From Bradyrhizobium murdochi (lineage in GTDB: Bacteria; Pseudomonadota; Alphaproteobacteria; Rhizobiales; Xanthobacteraceae): DNA of 64,000 nucleotides. Position 1 is the stretch's first letter; each line of letters starts with the position of its first letter. The position numbers were made by a program, and so were the translations under genes. The stretch lies in the NCBI RefSeq assembly GCF_000472965.1, contig NZ_AXAU01000008.1, positions 186,001-250,000 of the forward strand. The letters are read 5' to 3'. Positions 1-9,209 of the stretch are shown here, piece after piece. The notes beneath the pieces are model-generated. The model was not told the origin of the DNA, did not search any database, and was given only the letters and a program-made list of their open reading frames with translations.

Positions 1-664
1 AGGTGGCGGCTGACAGAAATGCCGATGTGACGCCGGCAACGAAATCCACCGGCGAATCGGTTGCGATCCGCAAATCCTCCGCGATGCGGTATTCGGGATT
101 CTGATGATCGCCGCCGACCAGGTTGAGTTGATAGTAGCGGCCGTTGGCCAGCCAGCGCGAGATCACCGCATTCGTGAGCCAGGCGCGCCAGCGCCGTTGA
201 ATGCCCATGCGGGCGAACACCTGGGCCATGCCAAGCAACGTGCTGCCGATGGCCAGCGGAAAGAACACCGCGGTGAGAAAATAGACGGTCGCGGCGTCGC
301 GCCTTTCGATAGCGTCGAAGATTGCGCGATGCCAGACATTGATGCCGTACTGAAATCCGACATTGGTGACGATCAGGAGCAGCAGGCTGATCGATAGCAG
401 CCACGCCAGCCGGTCGCCGCCGCTGCCCCAGTAGCCGCGCGCGCTGATCCAGAACCGGGTCAGCAGATAATTTTTGCGGGCCTGCTCAGCCTCCTCCGGA
501 GACATTTCCGGATCGGGCTCGACGACCTCCGGCGGCGGCGGTTCGACACGTTCGCCGCCTTCCGCCGTGACATCCACGAACTCCGAATCTTCTTGCTGCT
601 CAGGGGATTTCTTGGCTGAGGATTTCCTGACAGATGGCTTGGGCTTCACATCGGATCTGGCCAT
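1..664 (-). CDS. SbmA/BacA-like ABC transporter (N-terminal part, cut by window edge)
   Basis: The first 221 codons of a longer gene that runs off the left edge. The ATG at 664 opens a polar, Pro/Glu-rich cytosolic stretch of about 65 residues, then an FWISARGYWGS segment, a hydrophobic helix (WLLSISLLLLIVTNVGF) and the start of a second membrane helix. The wording of this region (FWISARG, NVWHRAIFDAIERRD) matches the membrane domain of SbmA/BacA/YddA-type transporters (ABC_membrane_2), which import peptides or vitamins and in YddA-like members carry a C-terminal ATPase. The ATPase half is not visible here, so a fused ATPase cannot be confirmed. The gene is transcribed away from the sensor kinase end at 783, with about 120 bases between them. 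Confidence 0.75.
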   Translation of the reverse strand, partial: MARSDVKPKPSVRKSSAKKSPEQQEDSEFVDVTAEGGERVEPPPPEVVEPDPEMSPEEAEQARKNYLLTRFWISARGYWGSGGDRLAWLLSISLLLLIVTNVGFQYGINVWHRAIFDAIERRDAATVYFLTAVFFPLAIGSTLLGMAQVFARMGIQRRWRAWLTNAVISRWLANGRYYQLNLVGGDHQNPEYRIAEDLRIATDSPVDFVAGVTSAFLSAAT

Positions 665-782
665 GCCGCGATAACGTAAGGGAAATCAGATGGTTCCCGC
701 TGGTAGTCTGAGTGTCCCTCGGCCGTCATTGCAATGACGTGGAAAACGCCGAAGCCAATCATTGGCACTTACGGCGCCTGGA

Positions 783-2948
783 TCACGCCCGCGTTTCCGC
801 GCTTTGCTCTACCTTCTGCCGGCCAACCCGGTGCAGCACACGGGAGAGCTCCTCGATCGAATAGGGCTTTTGCAGCAGCTCGAAACCGTAGCTGCCGTGC
901 TCCGACAGCACGTGGCTGTAGCCGCTGGTCAGAACCACCGGCAGGTCTGGATGGCGGCGGCGGACTTCCTGGGCGAGTTCAATACCGGTCATGCCGGGCA
1001 TCACGACGTCGGTGAATACGGCATCGAAATGCTCGGCGCTGGCCGCCAGTTCTTCGAGTGCATGCACGGCGTTGCCGACGAGTCTGGTCGCGTAGCCGAG
1101 TTCGGCCAGCGCATCGGTAGCGAAGCGTCCGACCTCGGCATTATCCTCGACCACGAGCACCGACATCCCGCTTCCGTCGATCGCCGCGGCATCTGCTGCC
1201 GGCATCTGTCGCGATTTGACGCTGCCGGCGGTGCGCGGCAGATACAGCGTGAAAATGCTGCCCTTGCCCACTTCGCTGGACACAGCCACTTCGCCGCCGG
1301 ATTGCTTGGCGAAGCCGAACACCTGCGACAGGCCGAGCCCGGTGCCATGGCCGGCCTGCTTGGTCGTGAAGAAGGGTTCGAAAATGCGTTCGAACTGGTC
1401 CGGCGGGATACCGCTGCCGGTATCGGCGACGGATACGGCCACATAACCATATGGATGTTGCGGCTGCGGGGCGGCGTTGGGCAGGCTGGCTGCCATTCCG
1501 ACCGCAATCGTCAGCCGCCCGCGGCCTTCCATGGCGTCCCGCGCGTTCACGGCCATATTGATGATGGCGGTTTCGAACTGGCCGGCGTCGGCGTTGACGA
1601 AGCACGGCTCTTCCGGCCCAAGGATGACAATTTCGATGCGCGAACCGATCAGGGTGCCGATCATTTCACTCAGCATCTGCACGGTCCGCCCAACGTCGAA
1701 CACCTCCGGCTTTAACGTTTGCCGCCGCGCGAAGGCGAGCAATTGACCGGTCAGCTTGGCGGCGCGGGTCACCGTATCCGAGATCGCATCGATGTAGCGC
1801 AGCCGCCGCGCTTCCGGCAGGTCAGGCCGCCGCAACAGGTCCACGGAAGCAAGGATCACCGTCAGCAGATTATTGAAATCGTGCGCAACGCCGCCGGTCA
1901 ACTGGCCCAGCGCCTCCAGCCGCTGACCGTGCTTCAGCGCTTCCTCGGCCACCCGGCGCTTCTCGGCCTCGAAATGAAGATGGCGCGTCCGGCGCAAGGC
2001 GAGCCCCAACAGGGCAAACAGCAGCGCGGTGGCCGGCGCGCCGAAAATCAGATGCTGGCTCATGGTGGACAGCCAGCGTGCCCGGATCACCGACGTCTCG
2101 AGGCCGGCGCTGACATAGATCGGGTATTCGGCCAGCCGCTGATGTCCGAGGCGCCGTTCGATGCCGTCGGTCGACGAGGTCACGGTGACGAGGCCGGACT
2201 TGGTATCGGCCTTAGTATCGGCTTTGGTATCGGCCGTGGTCGGCTTTCCGATCGGGTCGCTGCGGTCGAGACGGACCTCGCGGCCTGCGGTGGGAAAACG
2301 CGCCAGCACGGTGCCGTCCGCGCGACCGACCGCGAAGAAACTGCCCGGCTCGCGGCCGATCCGGGCGTAGTAACTTTCGAAATACTGCGGCAGCACAGAG
2401 GTCTGGATCACACCTGCGAAGCTGCCGTCCTCGCTCGGGCGCCGTCTGCCGACGCCGAAGAATGCGGCGCCCTGATAGGGTGGCCGCGGCGCGAGCGCCT
2501 CGCCAATGTAGGTTCCGATATCGCCGGCGACGTGGGCCTTGAAATAGTCCCGGTCGGAAAAATCGATCTCGGGCGCCGGGACAACGAGGCTGTTGACGAG
2601 GGCATGGCCCTTGGCGTCGAAGATCCAGGCCGACTTCACCTGCGGCAGGGAGGCGACCAACTGCTTCAGCCGCAAATGCAGCGCTTGTTCGCGGGCAACG
2701 ATGTCAGCGTCGGGAAGGTCGCGGATGATCTCGGCGATCTCCGACAGGCTGCGGTCGATGGTCTCGAATACTTTCAGCGCATGCTCGTGCGCGACATCCA
2801 GCGTGCGCTCGATTTCACGGTCGGCCGTTTCGCGGATCGAGACCCAGGAGACAGCAGATGCAAATACAAAGAGCGCCAACGGAAGCGCCAACGAGGCGAC
2901 CATCATCCATTGCAGCAGTCTCAGCGAATTAGGTTGCGCGGTCTGCAC
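783..2948 (-). CDS. Membrane hybrid sensor histidine kinase with C-terminal receiver
   Basis: A 721-residue two-component sensor. Transmembrane helices at about 15-36 and 300-318 flank a periplasmic dCache/PAS-like sensing domain that contains the DFSDRDYF motif typical of such domains. The cytosolic part has an H-box GGVAHDFNN with the phosphorylated His at 356, an N-box (NMAVNARDAME, about 464-474), G-boxes (DTGSGIP, GTGLGLS) and a receiver domain with acceptor Asp647 (FTDVVMPGM). It is therefore a hybrid kinase that probably passes phosphate to an unlinked regulator. The start is GTG with a GGAG about six bases upstream. A three-unit tandem repeat, ADTK, lies at the end of the sensing domain. 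No response regulator sits beside it, so the signal and targets are unknown. Confidence 0.9.
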   Translation of the reverse strand: MQTAQPNSLRLLQWMMVASLALPLALFVFASAVSWVSIRETADREIERTLDVAHEHALKVFETIDRSLSEIAEIIRDLPDADIVAREQALHLRLKQLVASLPQVKSAWIFDAKGHALVNSLVVPAPEIDFSDRDYFKAHVAGDIGTYIGEALAPRPPYQGAAFFGVGRRRPSEDGSFAGVIQTSVLPQYFESYYARIGREPGSFFAVGRADGTVLARFPTAGREVRLDRSDPIGKPTTADTKADTKADTKSGLVTVTSSTDGIERRLGHQRLAEYPIYVSAGLETSVIRARWLSTMSQHLIFGAPATALLFALLGLALRRTRHLHFEAEKRRVAEEALKHGQRLEALGQLTGGVAHDFNNLLTVILASVDLLRRPDLPEARRLRYIDAISDTVTRAAKLTGQLLAFARRQTLKPEVFDVGRTVQMLSEMIGTLIGSRIEIVILGPEEPCFVNADAGQFETAIINMAVNARDAMEGRGRLTIAVGMAASLPNAAPQPQHPYGYVAVSVADTGSGIPPDQFERIFEPFFTTKQAGHGTGLGLSQVFGFAKQSGGEVAVSSEVGKGSIFTLYLPRTAGSVKSRQMPAADAAAIDGSGMSVLVVEDNAEVGRFATDALAELGYATRLVGNAVHALEELAASAEHFDAVFTDVVMPGMTGIELAQEVRRRHPDLPVVLTSGYSHVLSEHGSYGFELLQKPYSIEELSRVLHRVGRQKVEQSAETRA
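2200..2235 (-). repeat. 12-bp in-frame tandem repeat (3 units) in the sensor kinase
   Basis: Three near-identical 12-base units (ttggtatcggcc and variants on the + strand) encode ADTK-ADTK-ADTK at about residues 239-250 of the kinase, near the membrane-proximal end of the sensing domain. The unit is a multiple of three, so copy number can change without a frameshift. Confidence 0.8.
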
Positions 2949-3100
2949 GCTCGCTCCGGCTTCGTGGCGAGCTTAACGCAAACTCGTGCTAGGAATAAAG
3001 CGGAGCGGCGATGGGAACTCGCGCTTCCGGCGGCCAAGCCGGATTGATCATAATCGATTCAAATCCAGCCGTTCGCGGTATCCGGGCTACGGCATCACGT

Positions 3101-3886
3101 CTAGATCTGGCGCTCGACCATCTTCAGCTTGAGCTCGGCGATGGCTTCCGACGGGTTCAGGCCCTTCGGGCAGGCCTTGGCGCAGTTCATGATGGTATGG
3201 CAGCGGTAGAGCCGGAACGGGTCTTCGAGGTTGTCGAGCCGTTCGCCGGTGGCTTCATCGCGGGAATCCTTCACCCAGCGCGTCGCCTGCAGCAGCGCGG
3301 CGGGCCCGAGGAAGCGTTCGCTATTCCACCAGTAGCTCGGGCAGGAAGTCGAGCAGCAGGCGCACAGGATGCACTCGTAGAGGCCGTCGAGCTTTTCGCG
3401 GTCCTCGTGGCTCTGCTTCCATTCCTTCTGCGGCGTCGGCGTGGTCGTCTTCAGCCACGGCTCGATGGAGGCGTATTGCGCATAGAAATTGGTGAGATCG
3501 GGCACCAGGTCCTTGACGACCGGCTGGTGCGGCAGCGGGTTGACCTTGACCGCGCCACCTGCGGCCACGTCGTGCATCGATTTGGTACAGGCCAGCGTGT
3601 TCTGGCCATCGATGTTCATGGCACAGGAGCCGCAGACGCCTTCGCGGCAGGAGCGACGGAAGGTCAGCGTCGGGTCGATGTTGTTCTTGATCCAGATCAG
3701 GCCGTCGAGCACCATCGGCCCGCAATCGTTGATATCGACATGATAGGTGTCGACGCTCGGGTTCTTGCCGTCGTCCGGATTCCAGCGATAGACGCGAAAC
3801 TCGCGCGTTTCGGTCGCGCCTGCCGGTTTCGGCCAGGCCTTGCCGCCGGTGATCTTCGAATTTTTCGGAAGCGTGAATTCAGCCAT
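3101..3886 (-). CDS. sdhB: Succinate dehydrogenase iron-sulfur subunit
   Basis: SdhB carries electrons from the flavoprotein to ubiquinone in complex II. The 261 residues hold an N-terminal ferredoxin domain with the [2Fe-2S] ligands C80, C85, C88 and C100, and a C-terminal domain with CILCACC (from 172), C182 and CAKACPKG, which supply the [4Fe-4S] and [3Fe-4S] clusters. Length and motifs are those of a normal alphaproteobacterial SdhB. It is the last gene of sdhCDAB and is separated from sdhA by an unusually structured palindromic element rather than by a short spacer. Confidence 0.98.
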   Translation of the reverse strand: MAEFTLPKNSKITGGKAWPKPAGATETREFRVYRWNPDDGKNPSVDTYHVDINDCGPMVLDGLIWIKNNIDPTLTFRRSCREGVCGSCAMNIDGQNTLACTKSMHDVAAGGAVKVNPLPHQPVVKDLVPDLTNFYAQYASIEPWLKTTTPTPQKEWKQSHEDREKLDGLYECILCACCSTSCPSYWWNSERFLGPAALLQATRWVKDSRDEATGERLDNLEDPFRLYRCHTIMNCAKACPKGLNPSEAIAELKLKMVERQI

Positions 3887-3899
3887 TATTCTAACCTTT

Positions 3900-4002
3900 C
3901 GTCATTCCGGGATGGTCCGAAGGACCAGACCCGGAATCTCGAGATTCTCAGGTGCGCAATTGCGCACCATAGTTCGATGCTTCGCATCGCCCCGGAATGA
4001 CG
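3900..4002. repeat. Composite palindromic element inside the sdhA-sdhB junction
   Basis: An outer inverted pair (cgtcattccggg at 3900-3911, cccggaatgacg at 3991-4002) encloses four smaller perfect hairpins: ggtcc-gaa-ggacc (3914-3926), gaatctcgagattc (3934-3947), ggtgcgcaattgcgcacc (3951-3968) and gatgc-ttc-gcatc (3976-3988). It fills almost the whole gap between sdhA and sdhB. The design resembles other dispersed elements in this window, for example 37183-37302. It could act on mRNA stability or partial termination within the operon; that is inference. Confidence 0.8.
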
Positions 4003-4012
4003 GTGTTGGTCA

Positions 4013-5854
4013 TCAATACACCCGCGCCTTCGGCGGGATGTACTGGACGTCGTTCGTCATCGTGTAGTCGTGCACCGGGCGATAATCGATCACGGTCTTG
4101 CCGTTCGGATCGATCCAGGCCAGCGTGTGCTTCATCCAGTTCTTGTCGTCGCGCTCGGCAAAGTCCTCGCGCGCATGGGCGCCGCGGCTTTCGGTGCGGT
4201 TCGCCGCCGAATCCATGGTGACCACCGCCTGCACGATCAGATTATCGAATTCGAGCGTCTCGATCAGGTCGGAATTCCACACCAGGGAGCGGTCGGTGGT
4301 CGCGATGTCGCCGATGCCGCCATGCACCTTGTGAATCAGGTTCTGGCCTTCGTGAAGGATTTCGCCGGTGCGGAACACCGCGCAATTGTTCTGCATCACA
4401 TGCTGCATGCTGTCCCGCAGCTTCGCGGTCGGCGTGCCGCCCGAGGCATGGCGGTAATGATCGAGCCGTCCGAGCGCCATGTCGGCGGAATCCTTCGGCA
4501 ATTCGGGCTGCTTGCCGTTGGGCGTCAGCTTTTCTGCGAGCCGCAGCGCTGCCGCGCGGCCGAATACGACGAGGTCGATTAGCGAGTTGGAGCCGAGCCG
4601 GTTGGCGCCGTGCACGGACACGCAGGCCGCTTCGCCGATCGCCATCAGGCCCGGCACCACCGCATTGTCGTCGCCGTCCTTCTTGGTCAGGACTTCGGCG
4701 TGATAATTGGTGGGAATGCCGCCCATGTTGTAGTGCACCGTCGGCACGATCGGAATCGGCTCACGGGTGACGTCGACATTGGCGAAGATCTTCGCCGATT
4801 CGGAAATGCCGGGCAGCCGTTCCTGAAGCACCTTCGGATCGAGATGATCGAGGTGCAGATAGATGTGGTCCTTCTTCTTGCCGACGCCGCGGCCTTCGCG
4901 AATCTCGATGGTCATCGAGCGCGAGACCACGTCGCGGGAGGCGAGGTCCTTGGCGGAGGGCGCATAGCGCTCCATGAAGCGCTCGCCCTCGGAATTGACG
5001 AGATAGCCGCCTTCGCCGCGCGCGCCTTCGGTGACGAGACAGCCGGCGCCGTAGATCCCGGTCGGGTGGAACTGGACGAACTCCATGTCCTGCAACGGCA
5101 GGCCGGCGCGCAGCACCATGCCGCCGCCGTCACCGGTGCAGGTATGCGCCGAGGTGCAGGAGGCGTAGGCGCGGCCATAGCCGCCGGTGGCGAGAATCGT
5201 GGTCTGGGCACGGAAGCGGTGCAGCGTGCCGTCGTCTAGATTGAGCGCGATGACGCCGCGGCAGACGCCCTGGTCATCCATGATCAGGTCGATGGCAAAG
5301 AATTCGATATAGAACTCGGCCGAATGGCGCAGCGCCTGGCCGTACATCGTGTGCAGCATGGCGTGACCGGTGCGGTCGGCGGCGGCGCAGGTGCGCTGCG
5401 CCTGGCCCTTGCCGTAGTCCATGGTCATGCCGCCGAACGGACGCTGGTAGATCTTGCCGTCCTCGGTGCGCGAAAACGGCACGCCCCAATGCTCCAACTC
5501 GTAGACGGCTTCCGGCGCATTGCGCACCATGTATTCGATCGCGTCCTGGTCGCCGAGCCAGTCCGATCCCTTGACGGTGTCGTACATGTGCCAGCGCCAG
5601 TCGTCGGGATGCATGTTGCCGAGCGAAGCCGAAATGCCGCCTTGGGCCGCGACAGTATGCGAACGTGTCGGGAACACTTTTGTAATGCAGGCGGTGCGCA
5701 GGCCAGCCTCGCTGCAGCCGACCACGGCACGCAGGCCGGCGCCGCCGGCGCCGACGACCACGACGTCGTAGATGTGGTCCTCGATCGGATAGGCTTTTCC
5801 GTTGGTGGCCGGGCCACTGCGGCTCGTGGCCTTGCCGTTACCTTCAGCAGCCAT
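4013..5854 (-). CDS. sdhA: Succinate dehydrogenase flavoprotein subunit
   Basis: Catalytic subunit of complex II: oxidises succinate to fumarate with covalently bound FAD. The 613 residues begin with a polar leader of about 25, then the dinucleotide motif [13 protein letters not shown] (about 32-44), the flavinylation motif [10 protein letters not shown] with His66, the [11 protein letters not shown] substrate loop and the [11 protein letters not shown] motif. It lies three bases downstream of sdhD in the sdhCDAB operon. Length is normal for the family. Confidence 0.98.
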   Translation of the reverse strand: MAAEGNGKATSRSGPATNGKAYPIEDHIYDVVVVGAGGAGLRAVVGCSEAGLRTACITKVFPTRSHTVAAQGGISASLGNMHPDDWRWHMYDTVKGSDWLGDQDAIEYMVRNAPEAVYELEHWGVPFSRTEDGKIYQRPFGGMTMDYGKGQAQRTCAAADRTGHAMLHTMYGQALRHSAEFYIEFFAIDLIMDDQGVCRGVIALNLDDGTLHRFRAQTTILATGGYGRAYASCTSAHTCTGDGGGMVLRAGLPLQDMEFVQFHPTGIYGAGCLVTEGARGEGGYLVNSEGERFMERYAPSAKDLASRDVVSRSMTIEIREGRGVGKKKDHIYLHLDHLDPKVLQERLPGISESAKIFANVDVTREPIPIVPTVHYNMGGIPTNYHAEVLTKKDGDDNAVVPGLMAIGEAACVSVHGANRLGSNSLIDLVVFGRAAALRLAEKLTPNGKQPELPKDSADMALGRLDHYRHASGGTPTAKLRDSMQHVMQNNCAVFRTGEILHEGQNLIHKVHGGIGDIATTDRSLVWNSDLIETLEFDNLIVQAVVTMDSAANRTESRGAHAREDFAERDDKNWMKHTLAWIDPNGKTVIDYRPVHDYTMTNDVQYIPPKARVY

Positions 5855-5857
5855 GGG

Positions 5858-6250
5858 CTACACTCCCGATGACAATTTAACGATCGCGTAGATCGACGCC
5901 AAGGCGACCGCGATACAGAAGAAATTATTGGCCATCACGCTGGCGAGCTTCAGTATCTCGTTGTGCACATAGTCCTCGATGATGATCTGCATGCCGATCT
6001 TCATGTGCCAGACGCTCGCGATGATGAAGAGCACCAGGATGATCGCGATTGGAAGCGAGCCGAGGATCTGCGCCGCGCCGGCCTGGTTGCGGCCGATCAG
6101 CATCAGTACGATCACGATGACGGGCACGATCAAGAGTGTCATCGCCACCGCCGTGAGGCGCTGGCGCCAGAAATCGCTGGTGCCGGAATGCGAGGAACCG
6201 AGATAGCGGACGCGGCCGAGCGGCGTGCGCATCGACGAGGGGCGGCTCAT
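5858..6250 (-). CDS. sdhD: Succinate dehydrogenase membrane anchor subunit
   Basis: A 130-residue membrane protein with three hydrophobic helices (VAMTLLIVPVIVIVLMLIG, IAIILVLFIIASVWHM and FFCIAVALASIYAIV). With SdhC it anchors SdhAB, forms the quinone site and helps bind heme b. The start is the ATG at 6250, which overlaps the sdhC stop codon as ATGA and suggests translational coupling; the longer open frame upstream only mirrors sdhC in another frame. The segment HMKIGMQIIIEDYVHNE is typical of alphaproteobacterial SdhD and supplies the heme-ligand His. Confidence 0.95.
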   Translation of the reverse strand: MSRPSSMRTPLGRVRYLGSSHSGTSDFWRQRLTAVAMTLLIVPVIVIVLMLIGRNQAGAAQILGSLPIAIILVLFIIASVWHMKIGMQIIIEDYVHNEILKLASVMANNFFCIAVALASIYAIVKLSSGV

Positions 6251-6645
6251 CGTCCGCCTCCGACGGTGTAGGCGATGATCCAGACCAGGACGGTCAGCGA
6301 AATGCCGGCGATCAGCGCGCCCCAGGTGAGGGCTTCGCGCTCGTTGGCCTTGAAGCCGTAGCCGAGGTCCCAGAAGAAGTAGCGGATACCGCTGACCAGA
6401 TGGTGCAGCAGCGCCCAAGTGTAGCCGAACACGATCAGCTTGCCGATGATGCTGCCGGTGAAGGCCTGCACATGGGCATACGCCCCGGGGCCGGAGGCGG
6501 CTGCGATCAGCCACCAGGCGAGCAGCAGGGTACCGAAATAGAGCGCAATACCAGTCGCACGGTGGATGACGGAAAGCGCCATCGTCAGGGTCATGCGATA
6601 GGTCTGCAAATGGGGCGATAGCGGTCGTTCGATCCTGGCGGTCAT
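6247..6645 (-). CDS. sdhC: Succinate dehydrogenase cytochrome b556 subunit
   Basis: A 132-residue, three-helix membrane subunit and the first gene of sdhCDAB. It shows the SdhC signature RPLSPHLQTYRM at the N-terminus, SVIHRATG in the first helix and HHLVSGIRYFFWD, which carries the heme b ligand region. About 75 bases upstream, between the start and the LysR remnant, must hold the operon promoter, but I cannot point to clear -35/-10 boxes. Confidence 0.96.
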   Translation of the reverse strand: MTARIERPLSPHLQTYRMTLTMALSVIHRATGIALYFGTLLLAWWLIAAASGPGAYAHVQAFTGSIIGKLIVFGYTWALLHHLVSGIRYFFWDLGYGFKANEREALTWGALIAGISLTVLVWIIAYTVGGGR

Positions 6646-6877
6646 TCGGCGACTTCATGTTTTATGGGACCGCGGCCGGCCCATCGGGGAACGCGGTAGA
6701 TAAATTCTATTTACGGAGTCGAGTCAGTCCGCGCAACGGCCAAATCGCTTGAAATGGAACCATGGTTCATTGTTAGCGACCTCTGAAACACGCTTGATCA
6801 GCGGCTTGGTATACCACGGCCATTTGGCACCGCTGAAGAATTGAATTTCGATTCTTATAATGACGCGCGCCGGCTGC

Positions 6878-7090
6878 TCACTGGAATGGGTCGGTTCCGT
6901 GCCACCGTTCCATGAGATAATCGATGAAGGCTCTGATCTACGGAGAAGCCAGCCGCGACGACTGAAACAACAAGTGCAGCGGCGCCGCGGTGCCGGCTCG
7001 TAGTCGGCGAGCAGGCGCATCAGGCAGCTTGCAGCCAAATCGGTTCCGGTTTCGGCCTCACACGACCGAACCCCACGATGGCCGACCCAT
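6878..7090 (-). pseudogene. Decayed LysR-family regulator (C-terminal remnant)
   Basis: Two reading frames on the minus strand together spell the typical end of a LysR effector domain: one gives TDLAASCLMRLLADYEPAP, and after a frame change near 7000 another gives APLHLLFQSSRLASP, an in-frame TAG, then IRAFIDYLMERWHG ending at the TGA at 6878. LysR proteins usually end with this pattern (LVRLLPDYEPAPLPIHLLFP...RVRAFIDFL). A frameshift plus a nonsense codon, and no recognisable DNA-binding half upstream, mark it as a pseudogene. The 153-codon open frame 6724-7185 that crosses it is therefore not an intact gene. The rest of 6646-7253 shows no other gene. Confidence 0.7.
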
Positions 7091-7253
7091 TCCCTCGCGG
7101 CGGCGGGCACATCGAGGCTTCGTCCAGAGCCGGTCCGATATGCGGATTTTGCGGTCCGGTTTGCAGTCCGTGAAGAGTGGCGCAATCGGCTCGGCGCTTA
7201 CCCTTCTTCGTCGGCAGCCGGTTGTGATCAGCCTGCTGTAAGGGCGGGTAACT

Positions 7254-7559
7254 TCAGCCTTTCAACCGCACTTCGCTGTGGCGCCATTTGCGGAGATCGC
7301 CTGCGCTATCGATCCGATCAGCCTCGGCTAACGCTCCGAGGCGGGCGCCGAGGATTTCAGCATTGATCGGCCAGCCGAGCTCCTTGCAGCGTTCCACCGC
7401 ATTACCGATGACCATGGCGGTCTTCCGTAACCGTGAGGTCATGGCCGCAACGATGATCTGATCGAGATCAGCTTCGGATATCGACGCCGGAAGGGAAACC
7501 TCTTCCCATCGAAGCGTACTACTGATGACGGGAATCTCTTCGAAAGGTGCCTTGTCCAT
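7254..7559 (-). CDS. Small DUF3658-like protein downstream of matB
   Basis: A 101-residue soluble protein with no signal or membrane segment. Its second half (ELGWPINAEILGARLGALAEADRI..., ending WRHSEVRL) resembles the DUF3658 domain; function unknown. I chose the ATG at 7559, preceded by ggggatcgg. An in-frame ATG at 7592 overlaps the matB stop as ATGA and would add 11 residues (MRRRTFFGDRS); both are possible. Either way it is read with matB. Confidence 0.6.
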   Translation of the reverse strand: MDKAPFEEIPVISSTLRWEEVSLPASISEADLDQIIVAAMTSRLRKTAMVIGNAVERCKELGWPINAEILGARLGALAEADRIDSAGDLRKWRHSEVRLKG

Positions 7560-7588
7560 TGACCGATCCCCGAAGAAAGTGCGGCGCC

Positions 7589-9121
7589 TCATTTCGCCTT
7601 TGAATAGATATCCGAATACGTATCCCGCAAAATGTTCTTCTGCACCTTGCCCATGGCGTTGCGCGGCAGTTCGTCGACGACGAAGACGCGCTTCGGCATC
7701 TTGAATTTGGCAAGTCGTCCGTCGAGCACCTTCAGCACGCCCGCCTCGGTGACGTCTGCGTCCTTGTTGCAGACCAGCACCGCGGTGACGCCTTCGCCGA
7801 AATCGGCATGCGGCACGCCGATCACGGCGGATTCGATCACGCCCGGCATGGCGTCGATCTCGCTTTCGATTTCCTTGGGATAAACGTTGAAGCCGCCGGA
7901 AATCACCAGATCCTTGCCGCGGCCGAGGATGTGCACATAGCCCTTGGCGTCGATCTTGCCGAGATCGCCGGTGATGAAGAAGCCGTCGTCGCGAAACTCG
8001 GCTTTTGTCTTCTCCGGCATGCGCCAGTAGCCCTTGAACACGTTGGGCCCTTTCACCTCGATCATGCCGATCTCGTCGCGCGCGAGCTCCTTGCCGGTCT
8101 CGGGATCGGTGACGCGGACCGAAACACCGGGCAGGGGATGGCCGACGGCGCCGGGGACGCGCTCGCCATCGTAGGGATTTGACGTGTTCATGTTGGTTTC
8201 GGTCATGCCGTAGCGTTCCAGCACGGCGTGGCCGGTGCGCGCGGCCCATTCGCGATGGGTGTCGGCGAGCAGCGGCGCCGAGCCCGAAATGAACAGCCGC
8301 ATGTGCTTGGTCGATTCCTTCGACAGCGCCGGGCTCTGCAACAGCCGCGTGTAGAAGGTCGGAACGCCCATCAGCACGGTGGCGCGCGCCATCAGCTTGA
8401 TGATCATTTCAGGATCGAATTTCGGCAGGAAGATCATCGAGGCGCGCGCGAACAGCGTAACGTTGCTCGCCACGAACAGGCCGTGGGTGTGATAGATCGG
8501 CAGCGCGTGGATCAGCACGTCCTTGTCGGAGAAGCGCCAATAATCGACCAGGCTGTAGGAGTTCGACGCCAGATTGTCGTGCGTCAGCATCGCTCCCTTG
8601 GAGCGGCCGGTGGTGCCCGAGGTGTAGAGAATGGCAGCCAGGTCGTCATTGCTGCGGGCGACCGTCGCGAAGGCGGCATCGGCCTTGGCGGCGGCGTCCG
8701 TCAGTGACCCCTTGCCGTCGGGCCCAAGCGTTTCGACCTTTGCCTTCACCTTCGCCGCGATGGCGCCGATGCCCTCGGCCTTGGACGGATCGCAGACGAC
8801 CAGCGCGGGCTCGGCGTCCGAGATGAAGTAGTCGAGTTCGTTCAGCGTATAGGCGGTGTTAAGCGGCAGGTACACCGCGCCCGCGCGTACGGTTGCGAGA
8901 TAGAGCACCAGCGCCGGGACCGATTTCTCAGTCTGGGCTGCGACACGGTCGCCGGGCTTGACGCCGCGCGAGACCAGCACATTCGCCGTCTGGCCGGCGC
9001 GGGCGATCAGTTCGCCATAGCTGATGCGTGTGCCATCGAGCATCTCGATCGCGAGCCGGTTCGGATCGTCGAGCGTGTCGAACAGACGGGAAAACAGGTT
9101 GGCGTTGGCAGTCGTGTTCAT
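7589..9121 (-). CDS. matB: Malonyl-CoA synthetase (acyl-CoA synthetase family)
   Basis: A 510-residue ANL-superfamily enzyme that activates a carboxylate to its CoA thioester through an acyl-AMP. Core motifs: P-loop LYTSGTTGRSKGAM, YGMTETNM, the ITGDLG hinge region and the C-terminal PRNAMGKVQKNIL with the catalytic Lys. LPIYHTHGL, YGMTETNMNTSNPYDGERVPG and the length match rhizobial malonyl-CoA synthetases. The start is the ATG at 9121 with AGGGG a few bases upstream; an upstream in-frame start would run back towards the divergent SDR gene. No matA or matC is adjacent, so the malonate assignment rests on sequence alone. Confidence 0.88.
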   Translation of the reverse strand: MNTTANANLFSRLFDTLDDPNRLAIEMLDGTRISYGELIARAGQTANVLVSRGVKPGDRVAAQTEKSVPALVLYLATVRAGAVYLPLNTAYTLNELDYFISDAEPALVVCDPSKAEGIGAIAAKVKAKVETLGPDGKGSLTDAAAKADAAFATVARSNDDLAAILYTSGTTGRSKGAMLTHDNLASNSYSLVDYWRFSDKDVLIHALPIYHTHGLFVASNVTLFARASMIFLPKFDPEMIIKLMARATVLMGVPTFYTRLLQSPALSKESTKHMRLFISGSAPLLADTHREWAARTGHAVLERYGMTETNMNTSNPYDGERVPGAVGHPLPGVSVRVTDPETGKELARDEIGMIEVKGPNVFKGYWRMPEKTKAEFRDDGFFITGDLGKIDAKGYVHILGRGKDLVISGGFNVYPKEIESEIDAMPGVIESAVIGVPHADFGEGVTAVLVCNKDADVTEAGVLKVLDGRLAKFKMPKRVFVVDELPRNAMGKVQKNILRDTYSDIYSKAK

Positions 9122-9209
9122 GCAAACTTCCCCTAGAGGGCGCTGGCCTGCGAATTTCGCAGGCTGGAATAGCAAGAACGCCCTTCAAAAAGCAACGGAG
9201 ACAGTTTGC

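Noticed and set aside
762..3047. Two long + strand open frames (762-1715 and 1719-3047)
   Set aside because: They lie antisense to the sensor kinase, have Arg/His/Gly-biased composition without domains, and are explained by high GC codon bias of the real gene.
6724..7185. 153-codon minus-strand frame as an intact protein
   Set aside because: Only a short piece resembles a LysR C-terminus and the rest of that signature continues in another frame, so it is better read as a pseudogene.
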